Positions 16,844 to 24,626 of a stretch of DNA of 48,101 nucleotides are shown here, in pieces. The notes beneath the pieces were generated by a model that did no database searches, was not told the DNA's origin, and worked only from the letters and a program-made list of their open reading frames with translations. How positions within the stretch are numbered: the first letter of the stretch is position 1; every line of letters starts with the position of its first letter. The DNA is from Chloroherpetonaceae bacterium (lineage in GTDB: Bacteria > Bacteroidota > Chlorobiia > Chlorobiales > Thermochlorobacteraceae). The stretch spans positions 1 through 48,101 of the forward strand of contig JANWWA010000006.1 in the NCBI GenBank assembly GCA_025056565.1, in the 5' to 3' direction. The position numbers and the translations under genes are program-made.

Positions 16844-17785
16844 TTACTGCGCATTGCTTTCGCCACCTTCACTTGCTTTGCGCTTCGCCTCAGCTTCTGC
16901 CAATTTTTTCTGCATCATTGGCGACAGCTTTGGTGCTGGTTTCGGCGCATCCGGTGCAGGCGAAGTTGCGCTCTCGGCTGCTTTTGCTTCAGGGGCAGCT
17001 GGTGCTGCAGTTTCACCTGCTTCGGCTTTCTTTGCCGCTAATTTGGCAGCCATCATTGGTGAAAGTTTCGGTGCAGGCTTTGGTGCGTCGGCTGCTGGTG
17101 TTTCTGCTGCTGGCGCTGCGCTTTCAGTGCCCGACTCTGCTTTTGCTGCAGCAGCTCTAGCAGCCAGCGGTGTTCTGGCGGCACTTGCTCCCGCTGCTTT
17201 CGGCGCAGCGGCTTTCTTCGCCTTCTCCTCTTCTTCATACTTTGCCAGCTTTGCACGCTTTTCTGCAGCTTTGGCTTTGGTCAGCACCCCGAAGTGGTAG
17301 ATGAAGTTGCTGCGGTCAAATTCTGAGAAGTCGTGCACAGGTGTCATGGTGAGGCACTCTGTTGGGCACGGGTAAGTGCAGTAGCCACAATACATACACT
17401 TTGCCATATCAATGTCAAATTGCTCCAGCCAGAGCTTTTTTTTGCTCCCGTCCGACGTCGTGCCCAACTCTTCAAGGTCGTCTGGCGTCGCTTTGAACGA
17501 TTTGATAGTAATACATTGCACAGGGCAAGCACGGGCGCACTGGTCGCAAGCGATGCAATCTGCTGAGTCGTTGTGCAAGCGATAGCGTGAGAACGGTGGC
17601 GTTGGAATTGCCTCGCTAGGATACTGAATCGTCACAAGACCCAGTGGCTGCTTGAAGTAGTTGTCGTCTTGCGCCGACAGGCGGTCGCGACGCTTCGTTG
17701 CGCGTGCAAAGTGCTCAATCGTAATTTTGAGCCCTCCTAAAACTGTTTCTGCCCCGCGTTTTATCGTTCCGAAGTAACTGCTCAT
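16844..17785 (-). CDS. nuoI: NADH-quinone oxidoreductase subunit I with a long repetitive C-terminal tail
   Basis: Peripheral-arm subunit carrying two [4Fe-4S] clusters (N6a, N6b). Their ligands are C77-x2-C80-x2-C83-x3-C87 and C130-x2-C133-x2-C136-x3-C140. The canonical protein ends near residue 175. Here about 140 further residues follow, rich in Ala, Lys, Pro and Glu, with the motif APKPAPKLSPMM occurring twice (234-245 and 280-291), 46 residues apart. The tail is in frame, has codons like its neighbours and is followed by a stop, so it is not a sequencing artefact at the end of the gene. Its function is unknown; it may tether a soluble electron donor in place of the missing NuoEFG module (speculation). 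Confidence 0.95.
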   Translation of the reverse strand: MSSYFGTIKRGAETVLGGLKITIEHFARATKRRDRLSAQDDNYFKQPLGLVTIQYPSEAIPTPPFSRYRLHNDSADCIACDQCARACPVQCITIKSFKATPDDLEELGTTSDGSKKKLWLEQFDIDMAKCMYCGYCTYPCPTECLTMTPVHDFSEFDRSNFIYHFGVLTKAKAAEKRAKLAKYEEEEKAKKAAAPKAAGASAARTPLAARAAAAKAESGTESAAPAAETPAADAPKPAPKLSPMMAAKLAAKKAEAGETAAPAAPEAKAAESATSPAPDAPKPAPKLSPMMQKKLAEAEAKRKASEGGESNAQ

Positions 17786-17880
17786 AGTCGGTTAAAGATT
17801 GAAATTGCAGAAATACACTTGTCCTCCTATCCACACCTGAAGCCCACCCAAATTCCGCACACAGTCACTTTTCAGCCTTC

Positions 17881-19053
17881 TTAGAACTTTACAGGGTTAC
17901 GCACATACATCTCCCAGAACGCTGTAATGACGAGCGCTGCCATGGCAAATGGCGTGAGCACTTTCCAGCAGAGATACATCAGTTGGTCAACTCGGAAGCG
18001 TGGTAGCGTCCAACGCACCCACATCTGCACGAAGATGAAGAACAAGCCCTTGAGCATAATCCAAAAGACACCCCAAATCGGTCCATTTGTCCACTCATTG
18101 AGCAACACAGGGCCGATGTTTGGCAGCGGTGAATTCCAGCCGCCCAGAAAGAGCGTGGAGATAATCACGCTGACCATAAACATACTGGCGTATTCGGCAA
18201 GGAAAATCATTGCGAATTTCATTCCCCCATATTCGGTAAAGTAGCCGGAGACCAGCTCTGATTCAGCTTCAGGAATGTCAAAGGGGGCGCGGTTACATTC
18301 TGCCAGCGACGCAATGAAATACACAATGAACGCAATCCACGCTACTGGCGATTGGAAAATGAAGAAGTTTAAGAAGCCCAAGCCGTTGTTTGTGCCGTCA
18401 GGCTGAATGCCGCTTTGTGCCAGCGTGATGCCGTGCATAGAGAGCGTGCCAGCCATCATCACGCCCGTAAGGATGGCTAGTCCTGCTGGGATTTCATAGC
18501 TTACAATTTGCGCTACGCTGCGCACTGCTCCGAACAGCGACCACTTGTTGTTAGAGCCCCAACCACACATCAGGATTCCAACCGCTTCTACAGAGACTAT
18601 GGACACTGCATAAAACACACCGACATTCAAATCTGCACCAATAAATGCAGGTCCAAATGGTAGCACCGCATAGGCAGCAAATGCCCCTACGAAGACAATG
18701 ATTGGCCCCAGCACATACAGCACTTTGTCGGCTGCAGCCGGCACCACATCTTCTTTCTGGATTAGCTTCAAGATATCGGCAATCGTCTGCAGCAGTCCCC
18801 ACTTGCCTGTCTCATTGGGGCCGATACGGTCTTGAATAAACGCTGACACTTTCCGCTCGCCATACACGCCCGCATACAGCGCATAGACAGCAATGAAAAC
18901 CAGTGGAATTGCGGGAATGAGCAGCAAGCCCGGCAATCCCAGTTCAGCTAAAGCGTTGCTCCACTGGTTCAACTCCACCGATGCTACTGGAGGCGATGCC
19001 GCCACTGCAGGCTCTGCTATCAGATTTGACGAAGCAATAAGAAAGCTTAGCAT
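17881..19053 (-). CDS. nuoH: NADH-quinone oxidoreductase subunit H
   Basis: Membrane subunit forming the quinone chamber at the junction of the two arms, 390 residues with eight or nine helices. The highly conserved loop [27 protein letters not shown] is intact, as is [27 protein letters not shown] near the first helix. I use the ATG at 19053 ([10 protein letters not shown]) rather than a TTG seven codons upstream. The N-terminus before the first conserved helix is about 45 residues longer than in enterobacterial NuoH and looks like an extra hydrophobic segment. It lies 33 bp after nuoD. Confidence 0.96.
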   Translation of the reverse strand: MLSFLIASSNLIAEPAVAASPPVASVELNQWSNALAELGLPGLLLIPAIPLVFIAVYALYAGVYGERKVSAFIQDRIGPNETGKWGLLQTIADILKLIQKEDVVPAAADKVLYVLGPIIVFVGAFAAYAVLPFGPAFIGADLNVGVFYAVSIVSVEAVGILMCGWGSNNKWSLFGAVRSVAQIVSYEIPAGLAILTGVMMAGTLSMHGITLAQSGIQPDGTNNGLGFLNFFIFQSPVAWIAFIVYFIASLAECNRAPFDIPEAESELVSGYFTEYGGMKFAMIFLAEYASMFMVSVIISTLFLGGWNSPLPNIGPVLLNEWTNGPIWGVFWIMLKGLFFIFVQMWVRWTLPRFRVDQLMYLCWKVLTPFAMAALVITAFWEMYVRNPVKF

Positions 19054-19086
19054 AGATAAGGTATTGGTTTGCAATCAATTGATTTT

Positions 19087-20301
19087 TTATCGATCCACAT
19101 CTCCAAGCACAATGTCAATACTTCCCAAGATGGCTACCACATCAGAAATCAGGTTTCCCTTCGCCAGCTCAGGCAGCACGGAAAGGTTACTGAATGATGG
19201 GGCACGCACCTTGACACGGAAAGGCTTGACGCCCTTGCCATCGGAGATGATGTAGTAAGCCAGCTCTCCGCGTGGGTTTTCTCCACGTGCAATGACTTCG
19301 CCCGCTGGTGGTTTAATGCGCTTCGGCACAGCCTTGTGAGGGTCGAAGCCCGGCTCTTCAGGCATCATATCAAGGCACTGCTCAATAATTTTGATACTCT
19401 CATAAATTTCATAGCAGCGCACAAGGTGACGTGAGAGGCAGTCGCCGATGACGCTTCGGTCACCCTTTGGCACCACTACATCAAACTCCAGCTCTGGGTA
19501 AATCGAGTAAGGCACATTTTTACGCAAGTCCCACTTGACGCCCGAGCCACGTAGCATCGGGCCGGAGCAACCGTAGTTAATCGCTACATCTGCTGGCAAC
19601 ACACCAATGCCGCGTGTGCGTTGCACAAACAGCTCGTTTTCCGTCAGGAGCTTATTCATCTCATCGACGCGTGGCTTGTAGTATTTGAGAAATTCAGCCA
19701 CTCGCTCTTTGAACTTTGGTGGAAAGTCATGCGACACTCCTCCAATCCAGATGTAGTTATAGAGCATCCGTGCACCGCAGAGCCATTCCAAAAGGTTCAT
19801 AATGTGCTCTCGGTCATGGAAGGTATGTAGGAAGGGCGTAAAGGCGCCGATGTCCAATCCGTAGGTGCCAATAGCAACGATATGTGAGGCGATTCGATTG
19901 AGCTCAGCTACGATTACGCGCATAAATTCAATGCGGCGTGGCACCTCAATTTTGAGGAGCTTTTCCACTGCCATACAATACACCCACTCGTTATTCATCG
20001 CCGACAGGTAGTCCATTCGGTCGGTGTAAGGTATGGTCATTTGGTATTCCAGTGCTTCAGCGTGTTTTTCAAAGCAGCGATGCAGATACCCGATGTAGGG
20101 CGTGGCTTTAACGACAATCTCACCGTCGGTAATCAACTCTACGCGCAACACGCCGTGCGTTGAGGGATGCTGCGGCCCCATATTCAGCACCATTACATCT
20201 GTGTCAAGCCCTCGCTCCAATACATACTGCGTTGCACCGACTTCGGCGTAGCTGCTCAGCTTTTTTAACTCCGCACTTTTTGGCTCAATGACTTCTGCCA
20301 T
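19087..20301 (-). CDS. nuoD: NADH-quinone oxidoreductase subunit D
   Basis: The 49-kDa-type subunit that, with NuoB, forms the quinone reduction site; 404 residues. The key N-terminal motif [21 protein letters not shown] holds the quinone-contacting His, and [27 protein letters not shown] and the C-terminal [21 protein letters not shown] are conserved. It is a stand-alone NuoD, not fused to NuoC. A 198-bp gap separates it from nuoC, the longest within the operon. Confidence 0.97.
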   Translation of the reverse strand: MAEVIEPKSAELKKLSSYAEVGATQYVLERGLDTDVMVLNMGPQHPSTHGVLRVELITDGEIVVKATPYIGYLHRCFEKHAEALEYQMTIPYTDRMDYLSAMNNEWVYCMAVEKLLKIEVPRRIEFMRVIVAELNRIASHIVAIGTYGLDIGAFTPFLHTFHDREHIMNLLEWLCGARMLYNYIWIGGVSHDFPPKFKERVAEFLKYYKPRVDEMNKLLTENELFVQRTRGIGVLPADVAINYGCSGPMLRGSGVKWDLRKNVPYSIYPELEFDVVVPKGDRSVIGDCLSRHLVRCYEIYESIKIIEQCLDMMPEEPGFDPHKAVPKRIKPPAGEVIARGENPRGELAYYIISDGKGVKPFRVKVRAPSFSNLSVLPELAKGNLISDVVAILGSIDIVLGDVDR

Positions 20302-20499
20302 AGCTCTGCATTTAGCATTAAGTTATTGAAATAAAATTCCCTTGCACTCTGCACCGCAATGCATTTTACCTCGCAGCACAGATTCTACTACTTGAACTAC
20401 CTTTGAAACTACTTAGAACTGCTTTGGGTCTCCGTTGCTTGCTTCCTACTCTGAGCAGTTTTTCACTCCAACCTTGCAGCAAGCAGCATTCATGGGGAC
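20302..20499 (-). other. Long intra-operon gap between nuoC and nuoD with a short imperfect direct repeat
   Basis: No open frame with coding character is visible. On the plus strand ACTACTTGAACT (20387-20398) and ACTACTTAGAACT (20408-20420) form an imperfect direct repeat. Other nuo gaps are 25-109 bp, so this spacing is unusual. It could hold an internal promoter, an mRNA processing site or decayed sequence. Confidence 0.4.
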
Positions 20500-20997
20500 T
20501 TAGTAAGGCACTCGAATGCCGTGATAGTACTCTGCAACCTTGTAGTCTTTGCGCAGTGGATGCCCTTCCCAATCCTCTGGGCAAAGAATGCGACGCAGAT
20601 CGTTGTGCCCAATGAATTTAATGCCTAAAAGGTCGTAGGCTTCTCGCTCATGCCAATCTGCTGTGCGCCAGATTTCAGATACCGATGGAATCTCTGGCTT
20701 CTCAACAGTGCAGTGGGCTTTCACTTCAAGACGGTGCCCGTGAATACCCAACGATTCAAGATGATAGACAACAGAGAGCGTGCCATCTGCATTATCCACG
20801 CCTGAGAGGCAGTATAGGTAGTTAAATTTTAGGCGATCGTCTTCTCGGAGGAAATACATTACGGCTTGCAGGTATTCGAGGTCCGTGATAGTGAAAAATT
20901 CAGCTGTCGGTGTTTTGACGGGGTCGGAGATGACATCGCCAAACTTGTCACGCACGATGGCTGCAATCTCGTCTATCGTCAAGGGTTTTGGTTGCAT
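20500..20997 (-). CDS. nuoC: NADH-quinone oxidoreductase subunit C
   Basis: The 30-kDa-type peripheral subunit, 165 residues. The family signature is seen in the segment SVSEIWRTADWHEREAYDLLGIKFIGHNDLRRILCPEDWEGHPLRKDY (about 105-150), which matches the NuoC consensus E-x-x-W-x-x-x-x-W-x-E-x-E-x-x-D-x-x-G. The protein ends GIRVPY, a normal terminus. It follows nuoB after 72 bp. Confidence 0.96.
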   Translation of the reverse strand: MQPKPLTIDEIAAIVRDKFGDVISDPVKTPTAEFFTITDLEYLQAVMYFLREDDRLKFNYLYCLSGVDNADGTLSVVYHLESLGIHGHRLEVKAHCTVEKPEIPSVSEIWRTADWHEREAYDLLGIKFIGHNDLRRILCPEDWEGHPLRKDYKVAEYYHGIRVPY

Positions 20998-21069
20998 AGT
21001 GCTCTTTCACACGCTTTTCGTTCTGGTCATTTTTCTTGTCTTTGCAGGCTACGCACCCCACATGCCCAG

Positions 21070-21693
21070 CTACGCGGCTGTCTCGGCTTCTTCCACCTCT
21101 TTTTCTTTCTTTGCTTGCCCTGCTGAGCCTGCTAAGTAGGGGTGCTGCATCATAATCACCTCTTCAGCAGGTGCTGACTTTGCAGCAAGGCGCTTCTTTG
21201 CATCTTCACGCTTGCCGCCGAATTCCTCCTCACGAATCAGCTCTTGAATTTTCATCAGCCCACCAATCAAGGCTTCTGGGCGAGGCGGGCAGCCAGGCAC
21301 ATACACATCGACTGGAATGATGCGATCGACTCCCTTTACGACATGGTAGCCATGCTCCCAGTATGGACCGCCGCAGTTGGCGCAACTGCCCATTGAAAGC
21401 ACATAGCGTGGCTCAGTCATCTGCTCATAGAGTCGCTTGACACGCTCTGCCATCTTGAAGGTAACCGTTCCAGCCACAATCATCACATCGGACTGCCGTG
21501 GCGATGAGCGTGGAAAGATGCCAAACCGCTCAAGGTCATAGTTCGACGCATTGGTTGCCATCATCTCAATTGCACAGCACGCTAAACCAAATGACATCGG
21601 CCACATGGATGAGAGGCGCGACCAATTGAGCAAGTCTTCTACCTTGCTAATCACGACGCCTCCTTTTTCAAACTTCGCATCTAAGAGACCCAT
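21070..21693 (-). CDS. nuoB: NADH-quinone oxidoreductase subunit B
   Basis: Holds the terminal [4Fe-4S] cluster N2 next to the quinone site. The four ligands are present: Cys39-Cys40 (in [10 protein letters not shown]), Cys104 (in MGSCANCGG) and Cys134 (in [10 protein letters not shown]). The ATG at 21693 ([12 protein letters not shown]) is decided by an AAGGAG box at 21700-21705, 6 nt upstream, and by the family N-terminus; the open frame further upstream is the nuoA overlap region. A C-terminal extension of about 40 charged residues (ending [14 protein letters not shown]) is longer than in most NuoB proteins. Confidence 0.97.
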   Translation of the reverse strand: MGLLDAKFEKGGVVISKVEDLLNWSRLSSMWPMSFGLACCAIEMMATNASNYDLERFGIFPRSSPRQSDVMIVAGTVTFKMAERVKRLYEQMTEPRYVLSMGSCANCGGPYWEHGYHVVKGVDRIIPVDVYVPGCPPRPEALIGGLMKIQELIREEEFGGKREDAKKRLAAKSAPAEEVIMMQHPYLAGSAGQAKKEKEVEEAETAA

Positions 21694-21730
21694 CTTTCGC
21701 TCCTTTCGGATTGGTGTAAGGTTGTGACAG

Positions 21731-22186
21731 TTAAACCGTTTCAGCTTCGGCTTTCGGCGTAGCTTTTTTGGGTGGCATCTCGAACTTCTTCTTTGGCATC
21801 TCGGGCGTGTAAGGCTTTGGTACCACCCATTCAAGGTCGCCTTTAGCCCATGCAAAGGCTAAGCCTATTGCCAATACTCCCACGAAAATCAAAGCTTCAA
21901 TCAGCGCTAAGGCCCCGATATTCTTGAAAACTGTCGCCCACGGGAAGAGAAACAGCAGCTCTACATCAAAGATGATAAAGATGAGCGCCACTACGTAGAA
22001 ACGAATGTTAAACTGCACCCACGCCGTTCCTACTGGCTCTTCGCCACACTCGTAGGAAGTCAGTTTCTCGGGATTTGGTCGGTGTGGGCGAATTAGGCGA
22101 GAGGTAAAGAAGCCCAAGACCACAAAGACTACCCCAACCAGAAGGAAGAGGAACACCTTTCCAAACTCTGAGAGCTGTGCGTCCAT
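21731..22186 (-). CDS. nuoA: NADH-quinone oxidoreductase subunit A
   Basis: First gene of the operon; 151 residues with three membrane helices. The conserved loop [40 protein letters not shown] contains the ND3-type Cys and the acidic residues of helix two. A Lys/Pro-rich C-terminal tail (about 30 residues, [15 protein letters not shown]) extends beyond the usual end. The operon promoter should lie in the 260 bp shared with the divergent phhB gene. I found no perfect TAnnTTTG element there; TAAATTCG near 22206 on the minus strand is the nearest. Confidence 0.95.
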   Translation of the reverse strand: MDAQLSEFGKVFLFLLVGVVFVVLGFFTSRLIRPHRPNPEKLTSYECGEEPVGTAWVQFNIRFYVVALIFIIFDVELLFLFPWATVFKNIGALALIEALIFVGVLAIGLAFAWAKGDLEWVVPKPYTPEMPKKKFEMPPKKATPKAEAETV

Positions 22187-22324
22187 TATGAGCGTTTGTT
22201 TTCGTTTGCGAATTTATGATGCAAACTTCACTTTCAGCGCATAAAATTTCCTTTCTTCAAAAAAAGTTTCACAAAACGCTTGCGCCATCTGCACCATTCT
22301 TCGTTTCTTGTTTTATGCGTCAAC

Positions 22325-22342
22325 TTGCAATAACAGAATTTT
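22325..22342 (+). repeat. Dispersed 18-bp repeat, copy 3
   Basis: Exact TTGCAATAACAGAATTTT in the intergenic region between nuoA and phhB. It is about 105 bp before the phhB start codon, so it may fall within or near either promoter. Confidence 0.8.
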
Positions 22343-22447
22343 ATGATTGCAGCGCCCATCGCTTGCGCCATCTAAAAGTTTTGAGCAGAGCGTGTATCTT
22401 TACAGTGTTGCAGCCACTTTTTCCCAAATCGCAAACAACCACAACCG

Positions 22448-22753
22448 ATGAAAACGCCACTTCTCTCGGACGCCGAAATTCAAGCACGTCTTGCTACGCT
22501 CAAAGGCTGGACGGTCAATGGAAAAGTGCTTGAAAAGAAATTTTCCTTTCCCTATCAAAAGGGTGAGCTTAGCCCATTTATGAAAGGCTTACTCTTAGTG
22601 GAGCGCATTGCTGCGCTTGCCGAAGCAGCAGACCATCACCCTGACATTACGCTCACCTATCCAGCCGTAACTGTGCAACTTACCACACATGACTCTGGGG
22701 GACTAACGGAAAAGGACTTTAAGCTCGCTGCACAAATTGATGCCATCACATAG
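22448..22753 (+). CDS. phhB: Pterin-4a-carbinolamine dehydratase
   Basis: A 101-residue enzyme that dehydrates 4a-hydroxytetrahydropterin, recycling the pterin cofactor of aromatic amino acid hydroxylases. The full family signature is visible: AEAADHHPDITLTYPAVTVQLTTHDSGGLTEKDFKLA, with the paired catalytic His residues in DHHPD and the later His in TTHDSGGLT. Length is normal. No hydroxylase gene (phhA) is nearby. Some green sulfur bacteria make glycosylated pterins, so a role outside phenylalanine hydroxylation is possible here. Confidence 0.94.
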   Translation: MKTPLLSDAEIQARLATLKGWTVNGKVLEKKFSFPYQKGELSPFMKGLLLVERIAALAEAADHHPDITLTYPAVTVQLTTHDSGGLTEKDFKLAAQIDAIT

Positions 22754-22996
22754 CTTTCACAGTGCGCTTCAAATGTTGCAAGCGCTGCACAAAGTGCCTT
22801 GTGCTTGAAATGGGTGTGTTTGCTACCACTATCTCTGAGGCACAAGAGACGCCTAACTGCGCCGGACAAAGAGCTGAAAGACCTGCTTTGTCCAAGTATT
22901 TTCCTCACAGGCTTTGGCTGAACTGAGTTAGCTGCCTTTTTGAAATGCAAACGAGTGCAGTGTATCTTGCGCTGCTCACTAAACAAACGCTGGCTT

Positions 22997-23464
22997 ATGG
23001 AGACGCAAACGATTTCGCAATATGAATTGGAAAGAGGAAAACCTGTGCCACGCTTCAAACACGCGCTCGTTCAAGGTAACTTAATCGCCGCGCTCTCTTC
23101 GCATAGAGACCGTTATAGCATCTTGCCAGAATTGGATCTTGAGCTAAATGGCAAGCCCTTTGTGCCCGATATCTGCGTCTATCCAAAACGCACAGTGAAT
23201 TGGACAGCCGAAGAAGGCCCAATGACCGAACCCCCTCTGCTTTCTATTGAAATTATTTCCCAAAGTCAAACCATTGATGAGCTTATCCGTCGTGCAGAAG
23301 CCTATCTGGCAGCGGGCACGAAGGCTGCTTGGGTCGTGGTGCCCTCGACGCAAACGATTTTTGTGCTGAAGCCGAATGCGAAAATTGAAGCCTATACGAA
23401 AGGCATCATCAGAGACAATGCCACTGGTATTGAAATCAATGTGGAAGAGGTCTTTCGCTCGTAA
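22997..23464 (+). CDS. Uma2 family (DUF820) putative nuclease
   Basis: A 155-residue protein of the Uma2 family, which has a PD-(D/E)xK-like restriction endonuclease fold but no proven general function. Matching blocks are the N-terminal YELERGKPVPRFKHALVQGNL, DLELNGKPFVPDICVYP with the acidic residue after PFVP, EPPLLSIEIISQSQTIDELIRRAEAYLAAGTKAAWVVVP, and the final strand. The ATG at 22997 (METQTISQYE) is preferred because the upstream open frame lacks family similarity. Uma2 genes are typically abundant and mobile in cyanobacteria and this group; a second, broken one lies at 28148-28584. Confidence 0.8.
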   Translation: METQTISQYELERGKPVPRFKHALVQGNLIAALSSHRDRYSILPELDLELNGKPFVPDICVYPKRTVNWTAEEGPMTEPPLLSIEIISQSQTIDELIRRAEAYLAAGTKAAWVVVPSTQTIFVLKPNAKIEAYTKGIIRDNATGIEINVEEVFRS

Positions 23465-23543
23465 CTCCGAAAAATGAAGGGCAAGTTTCTGCCTACCCCT
23501 TCCTCTATTTACTTCCCAATTCTCGCTTCTTGCCTCTCAATTC

Positions 23544-24530
23544 TTACTTCACCAGCGTCATTTTCTTGGTCTCTACAAACCTGCCTGCTTGCAAACGGTA
23601 GAAGTAAAGTCCTGATGCCAATCCGCTGGCGTTGAACGCAACCGCATACCGCCCTGCCTCTTGCCGACCGCTCGCCAGCGTCGCCACTTCTCTGCCCAAT
23701 GCGTCAAACACCTTCAAACTCACTTCGCTTGCCACAGGCAACTGATAGGCAATCGTCGTTGTCGGATTGAACGGATTCGGATAGTTCTGGAACAATTCAA
23801 ACGACTTTACTTGTGCCACTCGTTCTGCTACTGAACTTGCTCCCGCTTGGTGAATGGCAACCACCGCATCAAGGTCAAAGGATTGCGCCAAAATGCCGCC
23901 ATCATTTACGCGACTGCCTGCGTCAGTAATGCGCACAAAGTGGACGGTATCCAGCCCCACCACCGACAAATCAAACGAATCACCGCCGCTGAAAGGTGAA
24001 AGTTGCCCCGAAACGAGCGGCGGTCCCGGGCGGAATGGACTTGCAGCGCCGTTGGTTGGCGTTACGCCCGCTAAGCCTCGATATCGGCGTGGCGAATTAA
24101 TCGGCAAGGTATCCACCACGCTGAACGGAAACTCCACAAAATTCACCCCATCGCGGCTCACGCTGACGATGGCAGTTTCCGCAAAGACCCGATTCGTATC
24201 GCAGCCAACATAAAACGCATTTTCAAACACGGTGAAATCAGGTCCTTCACGATTGACAATCGGTCGGCGGAAAAACAGCGTAATCTCGCCGCCATCGCCC
24301 AGAGACAGCAACTCGCGTGGGTCTGCGGTTGGGGCGCAGGGTCTTGCAGTAGAATCTGGCCGCCCAAGCACGCATCGTGGAAAATGCGGATTGTCTGGGC
24401 CGAACCCCGCATTGAAATTTGGTCCAAACCGCACCGACACCACACTATCAGCAAACTGTCCTACTGCCACATTTACCAGCCAAAGACTTGCAAGCCCCAA
24501 GGCGACTATGGTTTTTGCTATGCCTTTCAT
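23544..24530 (-). CDS. T9SS-exported cell-surface protein, third gene of the cobalamin-riboswitch cassette
   Basis: A 328-residue protein. It has a signal peptide (VALGLASLWLVNVAVGQ), a globular domain of about 210 residues, and a C-terminal type A sorting domain of about 85 residues (from FELFQNYPNPFNPTTTIAYQ to ETKKMTLVK) that directs export by the type IX secretion system. The globular part contains LSLGDGGEITLFFRRPIV and GPDFTVFENAFY, followed by a discoidin-like pattern around VSVSRDGVNFVEFPF. From memory, proteins with this VFENAF pattern are annotated only as cell surface protein and often lie in cobalamin-uptake loci. Binding of cobalamin or a surface glycan is inference. It lies 96 bp after the second gene. 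Confidence 0.8.
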   Translation of the reverse strand: MKGIAKTIVALGLASLWLVNVAVGQFADSVVSVRFGPNFNAGFGPDNPHFPRCVLGRPDSTARPCAPTADPRELLSLGDGGEITLFFRRPIVNREGPDFTVFENAFYVGCDTNRVFAETAIVSVSRDGVNFVEFPFSVVDTLPINSPRRYRGLAGVTPTNGAASPFRPGPPLVSGQLSPFSGGDSFDLSVVGLDTVHFVRITDAGSRVNDGGILAQSFDLDAVVAIHQAGASSVAERVAQVKSFELFQNYPNPFNPTTTIAYQLPVASEVSLKVFDALGREVATLASGRQEAGRYAVAFNASGLASGLYFYRLQAGRFVETKKMTLVK

Positions 24531-24581
24531 TGGTTTATTGCAATAACGGTAAAAAACGCCCTGTGTACCCTCATCATTGCT

Positions 24582-24607
24582 CCCCTCTCCTTTGAAAAGG
24601 AGAGGGG
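24582..24607. repeat. GC-rich palindromic repeat within the cobalamin cassette
   Basis: A perfect 12-bp inverted repeat (CCCCTCTCCTTT and AAAGGAGAGGGG) with a 2-nt centre. It belongs to the same family as the palindromes at 27846-28730. It lies between the second and third genes of the cassette and could form a hairpin in the mRNA that affects relative expression or decay. A partial copy of the 18-bp repeat (TTGCAATAACGG, 24538-24549) is 33 bp away. Confidence 0.8.
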
Positions 24608-24626
24608 GTTGCGAATAAGGTTGTCC

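Noticed and set aside
16794-17300. A plus-strand Ala-rich open frame of 168 codons
   Set aside because: It is the mirror of the Ala/Pro/Lys-rich nuoI tail; low-complexity composition keeps the opposite frame open.
21694-21855. Longer nuoB start
   Set aside because: The extra 54 residues overlap nuoA and are unlike NuoB; a strong AAGGAG box precedes the ATG at 21693.
22754-22996. Terminator or gene between phhB and the Uma2 gene
   Set aside because: GACAAAG/CTTTGTC can pair but has a long loop and no T-run; the short open frames lack coding character.
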